Assembly: GCA_025618425.1 (NCBI GenBank)
Contig: CM046832.1
Location: 71,076,187 to 71,140,186 of the forward strand
Length of the DNA: 64,000 bases
DNA from: Heliocidaris tuberculata
Lineage: Eukaryota > Echinodermata > Echinoidea > Camarodonta > Echinometridae
Reading direction: 5' to 3'
The translations under genes and the position numbers were made by a program. The notes under the pieces were generated by a model, which did not search any database, was not told the DNA's origin, and saw nothing but the letters and a program-made list of their open reading frames with translations. This document shows, piece by piece, positions 1 through 11,000 of the stretch (its first letter is position 1; each line of letters opens with the position of its first letter).

Positions 1-1255
1 ATCCTTTAGGACATCTTCTTGACAAATACTACCTCTCACCCATGGATGTAGGTCAACTATCCCCCCCCCCCCCAAACAGTTACAACTCCCAGGTACTCGA
101 TGGCATTTAAAGGGATTCAGTAACTTTGTGGAGGCTTGATTTAATATAGGTTTTCCCGGCCAATTTCGTCAAAATAGCGGGCATATGCGTTATATGTCAT
201 TCAAGTTCGAGTGATTTTTGTAAGCCTGCTTTTCTCACGGTTCAATTTTAAACTCCAGAACATTCATCTTCGTCAAATTGCATTCAGTTTTAAACGACAA
301 CGTTTTCAAATTGGTCAAAATGTTAATCAGTTTGGCAATACACATCCGTCATTCAAATTCGTGCCAGTTTGCTTTACCTTAGATTTTGGCCGCATTTAAG
401 TTTTCTATTTCGTTTTCAGGCGTGCTTCTTAGCACATAGAGCATTCAAATAAGAACGACCAGGACAACATACAGTATAAGCATTATGAAGGCGGGGGGGG
501 GGGGGGGGGGTGGCAATGAACTTCCCCTATTCTCACAATGGGAGTTATATTCATTTGTGAACACATGGGGGTTATCATTCCATCTCTCCCAAACCATCAA
601 CCCACCCCCCCCCCCCCCGCCCACCCAAGACAGGGTTTTTAAGGTTATTTCTTAATCCACATTGAAACGTTCATATATATACGTGCTAAATACTGTGTGT
701 TGCTCTTAAAACGAGATCATAAAGTGAAAGTGACAATAATAGGCCTTTTCTTATAAAGCTACTCGCTCCTTTCGTACACAAATTATTCAAATGAACATAA
801 ACAATACAAATACAAAAATATAATTTGGATGAAAAGGATTGCGCACATTCCATAGATGCTCGCCTGTAGACGGAATTGAATGTTTAAACGCATGCAGTTT
901 ACATTTTCAGACGAAATTGAATGCTCTTCACCTGATTTTCTATTGGGATGTCGGTATCGGCTCCTTAAATCTGAACAGCGGTGTTGGAGCTCGATTTTAG
1001 GAGAATCTTTGCTCTAAACACCAACACCAAACACCAACACCGTGCGTGAAATCACCCTTTATGTTTACTAACCCCTGATGATTTTGTCTTAACACATGGC
1101 TTTACCTAACTCGAAATTTATGTACCGAAAAAACATGACCCCTGTGTCTGACTGAGGCATTGTACAATGGCTGCTAAAACCGCTTCGTACTTATACGTGC
1201 GAAACGGTGATCTTTACATATACTATACTATAGAGTCAAAACTAGAAGGTCACAC
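1..1255. other. Non-coding, no gene seen
   Basis: No coding exon is recognisable. The stretch holds C/G homopolymers (C-run near 61-74, G-run near 491-510, C-run near 604-618) and otherwise AT-rich sequence. The homopolymers resemble the G/C-run interiors of the short transposons seen elsewhere in the window, but no element ends could be matched here. Confidence 0.6.
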
Positions 1256-1259
1256 AGAA

Positions 1260-1468
1260 TTTGCAGGGATCAACCAATCATCACCAAAATCTAATCGATT
1301 CTTTCCTGTCACTATCCAAACAATCCCTGAAAATTTGGTGCAAATCCGTTCACCCGTTCTCTAGTTATCTTGTACACAAACAAACAAACAAACAAACAAA
1401 CAAACAAACAAACATACAAACATACGGAACCCTTTACATAACCCTGCCGATTTTATCGGCGTGGGTAA
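1260..1468 (+). repeat. Dispersed repeat with (CAAA)n tract
   Basis: A run of about nine ACAA/CAAA units near 1376-1416 follows a phrase meaning 'can be spread with a tail': the pattern 'gttctctagttatcttgtacacaaacaaac' style 3' end is typical of retroposon copies. It is followed by a GC-richer hairpin-like stretch (CCGATTTTATCGG near 1446). The short open frames here are not convincing as genes. Confidence 0.45.
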
Positions 1469-1879
1469 TAAAAATGACATTTTAGTCGTTTTGTGTGTTG
1501 GAGCATTATCGATTCGGCCGATTTGAAATTCCCATATGTATAGGGATCACAATTTTCCAACTTTCATAAATTTATTATTGCTTGTCCAATTTCCTTCAAA
1601 CTTTACCAATTTTCTTCGCTGATTTTTCCTCTTTCTTTCAGAACAAATTAAGGTTGGATTTGGAGTTGGAAATGATACAGGCTTGATGATATTGCGGGTG
1701 GAACAAAAGTTTGTGACATCTTGCAGGATAAAAAAAGAACGATTCCATGCAAAATAAAGCCTTATAGAAATTGACTTACAAATTGAAAGGAAATTATATA
1801 TTACTTACTAGCCCTACGACTAAATTATTCATTCAGGTTATTAATCGAAACCTGTGATGAGTTTCCTTCACTTAGTTCG

Positions 1880-2110
1880 TATACCCAGACGTTGTAATTC
1901 CGGACAGGTTGTTAATCCGGATAGGTCATTTTTAAACAGTAAATCGAACAACTTTTCATGCAAATTGTCACAAATCTTTCACAGGATAGGTTGAAAATCA
2001 TGTGAATAGCAAATATTCACTGGTTTTAGTGTTACTTGATGCATGTTTTTCGTAAAATCTGACGGCAAAATTGACAGGCTAATTTTTGTTAAGTGTCCTG
2101 AAATGCAACC
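1880..2110 (+). repeat. Dispersed repeat, inverted partner at 13165-13320
   Basis: Sequence from about 1960 to 2100 (CACAAATCTTTCACAGGATAGGTTGAAAAT..., ending in a stretch that includes TTAAGTGTCC) recurs in reverse complement near 13165-13320, including the GTCCGGACACTTAACA end. The two copies therefore belong to one interspersed family lying on opposite sides of gene 1. Confidence 0.6.
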
Positions 2111-3383
2111 CCCCATCCTGCAAATCCAGGGATTGCTGGCTTGTACAATCATCTCCTTGTTTTGTTGGTGAAAATAAATCTAATATGAAATGACAACTGA
2201 TGTAAAAGTACACTGTATATCGCATTATATTTATTATTCAACACAAGTTGATTCCTGTTGATGTGCAGGGATGCATACAACTTGTACGTGAAAGAAATTG
2301 TAAGCAACAATGCAAGGTGACACAATGAATTATTTCGTGTTTGTTCATTTGAACAAGGATTTACACTTTGGAATATTCCCTGTTATTATGACTTGACGAA
2401 CGCGTAAAAATAAACTGAATTTTTAAAGCATTTTCTTTTCAGGTGAAATCAATTAGTGGACTATCCACAACGTCTACTGCTAGTAGCTCAATGTCAATAG
2501 GAAATTGAAGTGCATGTATAACTGTTCATCGATTGAAACGATGATGTATGATTATTCGATTATTCATCTTGTCATCTTGTCTTCTCGTCTCAAACCAGTC
2601 GACTTGCCGAGTTCCAACAATTCATCATCTTGTCTTCTTGTCCAGAATAAGTCGGCTTGCCGAGTTCCAACAACTCGTCTTCTCGTCATTTTAACTTGTC
2701 TTCTCGTCTTCTTATCTCATATGGTTGGCACTCATAAATGCGCTCTACAAGAACGGAGTATTATTAGACTTTTAAAAATGTGAATTTAATGATACTTTAA
2801 ATACCCATGTTAAGATCGTATTTTTATAATGCAATGCTAATGTGTATTTATAGACTAATTATAAGTGAATAAGTAGGCCTGTACATCAATATTCGTATCC
2901 TATTTTTAATCAGCATCCAAGCATGCTGATGAGATGTGATGAGATCGTTTTCATGCTCCATGGGTCGTGCTGTCGTGCATGATAGTTATCATTTAGAAGT
3001 GTGATTCAACCGTTGAAAATGATCATCATCATTAGTATTGTAACACTCTCACTAATTTAGTATTATGCGAGGATGAGTAGCGTGGATGGAGAGCGTTAAC
3101 TAATTTAGATCAACCAGAAGATTCGCAGAACACAAGATATACAGTTCAAGATGGTTCTATTTATTAACGAATTGATGAAATGACAATATGATATAAAAGC
3201 AGTTATAGCTTTGAACTCCTATATGGTTACGCCATCAATAGGCAGGAGTATAATAAGTCCACACCGGATGGTGGGACTGAGAATAAGAACACATATTTCT
3301 TACTTTCAAAACTATATATACTCCTGCTTGGTCAAAATCAGGTTTGGGTGACTAATAGTGTTTCTTAGAAAGGGGGAACAAAG

Positions 3384-3462
3384 AGTATTGTGTCCGAAGA
3401 TGAAGGACCACCAGTTATTCATAAACAATCCTTGAGTGTGTGTCCGAAGATGAAGGACCACC
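3384..3462 (+). repeat. Short direct repeat
   Basis: The 24-base phrase beginning GTGTCCGAAGATGAAGGACC occurs at about 3390 and again at about 3440, separated by unrelated sequence. It creates small open frames on both strands that are not otherwise supported as genes. Confidence 0.6.
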
Positions 3463-4418
3463 AAATTCCAGTAGGTGATCGACCTTCTGAGAGGGTGAGG
3501 AGTGACGGTAGACATACTTATGATTATGATACAATTTTTACCTCTTACAGTATTAAACGGGAAACAAAACTCGTTCAACCCTGCAAGTATACCAGGCAGG
3601 CATACCATGTAATAAGTTAATGACAGGGGTTTTACTGTTAAGTAGGTCCCGCGAGGGAAAATTTGTTCATTTTTCATAGGGATCGATTTCTATGAAACAG
3701 GGATGCACGTCATAATGAGTAATAATAGTTATAATGATAATGAATACAGCATTTATAAGGTGCCATCTATATCTAGTACACTATTCGGAGGTGCAAAGGG
3801 GTATAGATATAAGAACGATTTACATAATTATATAAAATGAACAAGGGAGGGGGGAATAAGTCGTAGCGCGCGCAAGGGGCAACAAAGGACGCCTTTAATT
3901 GTAATTACAGTTTTATGCTTTACAACAATGAAATTTAGAAGAATTATTTACGCTACAAGAATTATATAGGAAGTCTATTATGCGGACATTTTGGTCGGAT
4001 GATCATCGACCAATATTCCCCAGCCCACTTATGCGATGTTATAAAACGAGTTCAGTGCGAGCTCTAAAGGTAGTCTCCCTGCTCTTATCTTTGTTGCATT
4101 CCCCTTCTCTCAATTAAATTATGTTATATATAGGCCTGCGCACCTGCTCTTTCTGAAACTATTTTACTTAATCTGGCCAAACTTTAGACGGCAGCCCAAG
4201 TTCCAATTTTTTAAGTCAACCCTATATTTTTGTAGAATTTGGAACTTTACATTAGCATAATTATATGCACAATAATGTACTGCAATAGTCCATTTTCCTC
4301 TAATATTCAATACTTCTTATATTTCCGAAACAACAGTTTAGTGTGATATTGGACTTCACACAATGAGGAAATACATGTACGTCCATAAAGAATGAATGCG
4401 GCTTAAAGTACAAACAAA

Positions 4419-4457
4419 ATGAACAAAAACGAATAAAGTATATTCGTTTTTGTTCAT
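4419..4457. repeat. Perfect 17-bp inverted repeat (hairpin)
   Basis: ATGAACAAAAACGAATA at 4419-4435 is followed after 5 bases by its exact reverse complement at 4441-4457. There is no downstream T-run or coding context to give it a function; it may be a remnant of an inverted-repeat element. Confidence 0.75.
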
Positions 4458-4919
4458 ATTGTCGTTTTTGTTAATTTTCTTTGTACTTTGTATTACAATG
4501 ATTTTGGAGGTTGTTACTTGGAATAGAAAGCTGGACACATCGCTCAAGAACTTAACTTTATAAAACCAAACAATAGATTATGTGAGTGGGAGACCCAGAA
4601 AGGAGACCCAGAAAGGAGGCCAAGATAGCCTTGTCCTCAATTTTGCTCGTCGATCTAAAAAGCGTCATTGTTTTGTGTGTGTGTGTGTGCGTGTTTTTTT
4701 TTTGTTTTTTGCAGCATTGATTTCTTTCTCGTATCGAATGCATATTAAATACTTTTTTTTATGACAGTATTTTTCAAGTCATTTGGGAGTGAACAAAACA
4801 GGAAACACATCCATGTTAAAAAAAAAAATCATTTAAGATCATACACAGCCTTTGTATATCTGCTACATGCCGCGCGCGCTCTTTCTCTCTCTCACAAACA
4901 CTTTTTTTTTTCTTTTCAT

Positions 4920-4998
4920 AATTTTTTTATTCCTTGATTCAGTTTTTCAAAACGAATAATTACAAATTGAGCATTAATTACACAACCCTAACCCTAAC

Positions 4999-5029
<31 letters not shown>

Positions 5030-5112
5030 GACTTTTTTCTTTATACTTTTTTTATTCCTTGATTCAGTTTTTCAAAATGAATATTACAAATTAAGCATTA
5101 ATTACACAATTA
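4920..5112. repeat. Tandem duplication flanking a (CA)n tract
   Basis: A ~62-bp segment beginning TTTTTTTATTCCTTGATTCA appears at about 4922-4985 and again at about 5048-5110 with a few differences. Between the copies lie two CCCTAA units and a (CA)n microsatellite near 4999-5028. Confidence 0.7.
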
Positions 5113-5283
5113 TAATTCAACATGGCAATAAACCCAATACAAATTATATCATTCCATAACATGCCATCCATAAATAAACAAGCATAGCGCAACATGCAAG
5201 TGCAGTAAAGTATAATCTATCGAACAGAGTCAAAGAGAAAATTAGAATGTTAACAAAGCAAGAATAACTGCTGATCTTATCTG

Positions 5284-5470
5284 AACACGATAAAAACTAC
5301 TTTCGAAAAATCAACTGAAGGCAATCTCAATAGCCCTGTCTATCACCTTTAGAAACGTGCGAACATTACAATCGCGTATTACGTAATCCGAACCTGATTT
5401 CTATGGACAGTACAATAGGCCTTTGAAACTGCTCTTGAGTTTATTTTTCGAAAGTAGTTTTTATCGTGTT
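5284..5470. mobile_element. MITE-like element with perfect 27-bp TIRs
   Basis: The 27 bases at 5284-5310 (starting AACACGATAAAAACTACTTT) are the exact reverse complement of 5444-5470. The similarity may extend outward (TTATCTG against TTATCAGA), so the outer limits are uncertain. TCTG directly flanks both sides and could be a 4-bp target duplication. The ~187-bp interior has no open frame of note. A non-autonomous DNA transposon is the simplest reading; the superfamily is not assigned. Confidence 0.65.
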
Positions 5471-5794
5471 TCTGATAAATAAAAGTCAATTAAAAGGCCA
5501 AGATACTATGAGAGGAGCTGGAAACTATCAAGCAAATGCTTGATGATAAAACCTAATTCTCATTATTCAAAAAAGTATTTGCAAGTATTTTTGCAAATAT
5601 TCAAAAAAGTATTTGCAAGGGAAGCATTTCCTTGCAAGCAGAACGTCATTCCTTTTGCTTGCTGCAGCATTTGCTATCCTTTTGCTAGTTTTATAGATAC
5701 GGCCAAATACCCCTATTAAGAAAAGTCTTTAACACCCCGGCCCCATAACCATTTTTTTTTTCATGACATCGTATTTTCCTATACCTTCTCTCAG

Positions 5795-5899
5795 CCTGTC
5801 TGTCGTCGCCGTGTATGTATGGAGGTAATTGCAGTGAGATCGATGAGGGATTCGAGTGTGAATGCCTCGAAGGATTCGGTGGTCAACGATGTCAAATAT
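5795..5899 (+). CDS. Gene 1 exon a: EGF-like domain
   Basis: Acceptor CTTCTCTCAG precedes it and donor GTAAGT follows. It is a phase 1-1 exon carrying exactly one EGF-like domain, as is usual for shuffled EGF exons. The preceding exon, which must end in phase 1, was not found upstream in this window. Confidence 0.88.
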
Positions 5900-7911
5900 G
5901 TAAGTAGCATGAAAATCGAGGGCTGTATTTGGTCTAATCATATCTAGTCTGTAAAATAAAAACAAAGAATATAGCATTCAGTGCTTTGTATCCTAAAAAA
6001 AAAAAAAGAGCTCCTTATAAAACCAACAAGTATTATTTATATGAAAACAAAAGAAAAAGAAAAAAATATGAACGAAGTTGAAATAGAATTTCTTAACAAA
6101 AATGTTAACAAGGCATGATATTGCCTTCTGATAATTTTTTTTTCTATGAATGAAATTTGAAGAGAAGGTGGGTTGACGGCTGATACTAGATTGATATATT
6201 AATTGATAATTCTCTTCATTTGCTATATTCTTTCATTTAAGATCCACCTCGTAACTGTGCTGAGCTGAAGGAACGTGACGGCATCACTGAAGACGGTATG
6301 TACGTCATTGACCCGGATGGAGAACATCGCAATCTATCATTTCCGGTTGAAATGGAGTGCCTTATGGCAGACGGTATGGAACCTATTAACATTTAACTAC
6401 CTTATCACATGGTTATTTTAAATGTACGATGGTATTGTCCTTTTCACACTTAAAGCACTGTTAGATGTCCTCAACTGCATTAATGTATGACTAATTGTGT
6501 AGGTTTTATTTATTCTTGTATCATTATTTTTTCTGAAAGCATTCTTCTTTTCGTTTAAAGGAACCTTTATAAGACCCTTTTGTGCTTTCCAGTATTCCGC
6601 AACTTTCATGTGTAGGCTAATATTTTATCAAAGATCACTTAGTAGGTTCCCTTAAATAAATGAATAAAGATTGGTGAGGCGATGACAATTTCCTGTGATA
6701 CGTAGTTGGTGTCGACAGCGATAGATGGCGGTATTGGTGGCGAAGGTGGAGATGGAAGTGTATGAGTAGTGGCGGTCACTGAATGGATGGAGGTGTGATG
6801 GTAGGGGATGGTGGTTGTGGTGAATGTGGCTACAATTATTATACGAGAAGTCAATAAAAAAAAGAGTGGTGTTGATGGTGCTAGAGCATGGTGGTATAAT
6901 GGCAAATGTGGCTACATAGTGGGATAGTGGTTATAAATGTAGCTATATAGAGATAGAGGTAGTCATATCTCTCGATGATGGCAGGGGATGTTAATGATGG
7001 AAAATATGACTGTGTTAGATTCGATGATCGTTGTATGGATGGGTGATGGTTATGATGGTACATGTGGCTACTAGTATCATGAATAGGGCTGGTCGTTAGG
7101 GCTGGTCGTTACCCATCCACGTAACCACCAAGTGAGGGTGGTTACTATATTATGTTTGTTGTCAATTAGTTGATGATGGTGTGGTAGAGACTAATTATTA
7201 CAATGGTAAGGGTGAAAGTCGAAATTTCTAGCATAGGCTTATAGATGACTAAATGACATCTATGGGCTTGTGTCATACTCTTTGCTGGAATCCACATTTT
7301 TATCGATGAATACTCGAACAGTTATTACAATATATAATTTCACTGGCTCTTCCTTTTCAGAGAGCTACATGAATCAAATCACACTGTACATGTTGCAAAT
7401 TCTCAAAATCTTTAAAAATGTAACAAACAGAAAACAGAGACAATTAATCAGCTCAAATCTGTGCAGATATTGTCTCGGCTCATTGTGTAGACTTCCCCTT
7501 CCCCTCCCTCACTACTACTATCTCTACTTGCCTTCTCTTTCTGTCCTTCTCTTTCTGTCCTTCTCTTTCTGTCCTTCTTTATTCCACACTATGTTTTTAT
7601 TGCACCCGCATTTCCTCTTGTCAGTTCTTCATGTTTTGTTTGTATTGAAACGGAAAAATAAAATAAATCAAATCAAATTAAAATTCATATTTTTTCAAGT
7701 TTATTTTTATTTTCTCGATATCCGTGGTAGGTATCACCAATGTACCACACGACATAACAGCTCAAGAGACAACACCATTTTATATGGGAGTAGGAGAGTT
7801 CGTACGCAATGTCACCTACCCGTTCGACTCGGATACAATCCTTGCTCTCATTCAGGTAACTTCTTCATAAATCTTGTTTAATGAATCTGATATTATGTAT
7901 TATGGTTTTAA

Positions 7912-7974
<63 letters not shown>

Positions 7975-7976
7975 TA

Positions 7977-8008
<32 letters not shown>

Positions 8009-11000
8009 CCATCCTGGAAATCATACTTAACTTCTAAAGTGGAAATAGAAAATTTATATATTCCAGCGACCTTCTTGTGTTGAAGAAAATATGAAAATCT
8101 GCAACAACAACAACAAAATGAGTTTATTCAAAACAACATTCTATCTTATTTTCGTAAGTTTCATCTGTATTCATTTATCCATTTCAAATTACATGGACTT
8201 TACTTCTATTAATGAAAATTGTTTTGCCTATATATATATATATAGAACAGTTTATGAATATAACGCGAGTGCTGTCAAAATGTATTCGGAACTTGAGAAG
8301 ATATTTTAAAATACAATTTTTTGTCTAGCGTACCGATAATGTTATTGGGGACGGCTCTCTTCACCTCGGCCCCTTCCCTAATGTGTAAGAGCTACTTGTA
8401 ATATTAAAAGGTTTGAAAAGGTTTGAAAAGGTTTGATGGTTCATTTTACCTGACTGCTAAGAAAGCATGTGTATGCTTTCTTAGCATACACATAATAAAG
8501 TAAGCAACTAGGAACCCAACGATTTTAAGTCCTCTCCAAGGAACTTAGTTAAAATAAGGATTAATGCCTTATCATGCAAAGGGCACTAGCGCATCCACCT
8601 GGTTTCGAACCGGGGTCCTCCCAGACCACTGCCCTACCACTGAGCCATCGCGACTCTTCTATTCGTGAAATTATTGAGAAAGTAGATCACACAAAAGAAA
8701 AAAAAAGGAGAGTAGGGGGGGGGGAGCGGGTGGGGAAGAGAGATGGAAAAAGAAGGAGTGAGAGAAAGAAAGAAAAAGAGAGGGTGATATAATATGTATA
8801 AGAATAAGAACCAGCTATAGACCACTTTTCACTCCCGTGTACAGAATTCAAAGAGCTGCAAGCAGAACATATTTGCCAGGGCCTACCGGTCTTACATCTA
8901 TTCTTCGGATGGCTTGACACAGAACGTTTGGTGGGTGTCCCGACAGGGAAGAAAGATGCCGAACTGGGGGGACACACCAAGTGATCATCAGGGATGTGAA
9001 TGCAGTTACATAACACCCACCAGTCCGTCTAACAGTAAGATTATACACCTCCTCCTAATCTTTTAGATGAAGAAATTACTCATAGATATTCATAATACTC
9101 ATAACTACTCATTATTGTACTCATGTACCACACTTCTGTCAAAGCAACTAGCTCAGCAGATTTCTATTGAGTGAATCAAAGATCTTTGGTAGAATTGAAA
9201 GAGTGTAAGACCCCTTTCACACTCCCTTTTAGACCGCTGCAAGTTAGACCGCTCTAGAGGAACGGTTCTTGAAGAACGGTTTGATTGCTTTCACACTCCG
9301 CGCATTTTTTATGTCTCAAATCGCTCAACGAGTCTTAGGCCCGTCTTCATCAGCCCGAGTTTCCAAAATAGCCCGCTAATTCTGATCCGGGAAACTAACC
9401 CGATCAGAACTAGCTCGAGCTAGTTTGTAATGAATACGCAATTAGCTGGCTATTTCGTGGGTTTCTAGCTCGAGCTAGAAGCCTAAAGGTGCGTCTCCAT
9501 CAGCTTGTTTTTCTTCTATTTGTCTTTTCCTTATGTATTTCTTTGTTTTTCCCATTTTCTGTTCTTCGATCTTGCTATCCTCTTTTCTTTGTTTATGTAT
9601 TTCTTTGTTCTTTCTGTCCTCTTCTCTTTATATATCCTTATGTATTTCTTTATTTTTCTTTCTATTCTATATTTTCCTCATGTTTTTCTTTGTTTCTTAT
9701 ATGTATTACTTTGTTTTTCCTTCTCTCTTTTTTCTCCTTATATATTTCTTTGTTTTCCCCATTATTTATTCCTTCTTTCTATTCTAATGTATTTCTTTGT
9801 TCTTCTTTCTCTCCTCTTCTCTTCATATGTATTTCTCTATTTTATCTTTTTCCTTATGTATTTCTTTGTTTTCCCCATTTTCTGTTCTTCGATCTTGCTA
9901 TCCTCTTTTCTTTGTTTGTTTATGTATTTCTTTGTTCTTTCTGTCCTCTTTTCTCGAGAAGCACTGATCGGGCTAGAATCTCGAGCTTGAGTAAACTCGG
10001 GCTGATGGAGACGCACCTAAAGTGGTCTTGTTGCTATGGCAGCTCAGGTCAGCGGGTTAATTTTTTCGCGCGGAATTCAAACCGTATACTGCCTGCCTGA
10101 TGCATTTATCTTTATATCTCTCGAAGGCTTCTTTTTTCCACTTTCCTTTTTTCTCCGTGTGCATATCATACTATCATCTTGTCTTTTTTCACCTTTCCTT
10201 GTGTATTCCTTTGTTTGCATCATTCTATCGTCTACGCTTTTTTTATTTTTTCCTTGTTATACCTTGTTTTATCGTTCCATCACTTCATTTTCTCTTCCTA
10301 TTTTTCCTTGTTTTCTTTTGTTTTATCATACTATCGTCTTTTCTTTCTTTACATTTCTTATGTTTTTCTGTTTTTATCATTCTTTCATTTTATCTTTCTA
10401 TCTTTCCTTGTTTTCTTTCGTTTTTCTTTGTTTTTATCATTCTATCATTTTATCTTTCTATCTTTCCTTGTTTTATTTTGTTTTTCTTTATTTTTATCAT
10501 TCTATCATTTCATCTTTCTGTCTTTCCTTGTTTTCTTTTGTTTTTCTTTGTTTTTGTCATTCTATCATTTTATCTATCTTTCCTTGTTTTCTTTTGTTTT
10601 TCTTTGTTTCTATCGTTCTATCATTTTATCTTTCTATCTTTCCTTGTTTCCTTTTGTTTTTCTTTGTTTTTATCATTCTATAAATTCCTCTTTCTGTCTT
10701 TTCTCATGTTTCTTTCTTTTCATCATTCTATCATGCAGCGATGGCCTGCACTTATAGGAAAATCAAGGAAAATCACACGAGATTTCCCGCGCAACACACA
10801 CACACACTCACTTACGGTTGAAGTACGCTTTAGGATCGCTTTCGCTTTCACACTGCACGTTAGAGCGGTCTAATTATGAACCGTTCCTCAAGACCACCTC
10901 CCGAGGTGGTCTTCTGGAGCGATCCAGAAGAACGCTTCCTGGACCACTTTAGCATTCACACTCACCTCAGAACCGCTCCTGAGGAACCGTTCTAAGTTAG

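Noticed and set aside
1644..1760. Possible coding exon after a TTTCTTTCAG acceptor (QIKVGFGVGNDTGLM...)
   Set aside because: The frame is open for only ~37 codons, no good donor is in place and no family was recognised. Kept only as a note.
2452..2508. Possible terminal exon after TTCTTTTCAG (VKSISGLSTTSTASSS...)
   Set aside because: Only ~22 low-complexity codons to a stop, with nothing to join it to.
4985..4998. Telomere-like CCCTAACCCTAA
   Set aside because: Only two units, next to a (CA)n tract inside a local duplication; no array.
9489..10873. Several overlapping F/S/L-rich frames of 160-257 codons
   Set aside because: The strand is almost purine-free, so three frames are open at once. 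The DNA is minisatellite filler within inverted-repeat elements.
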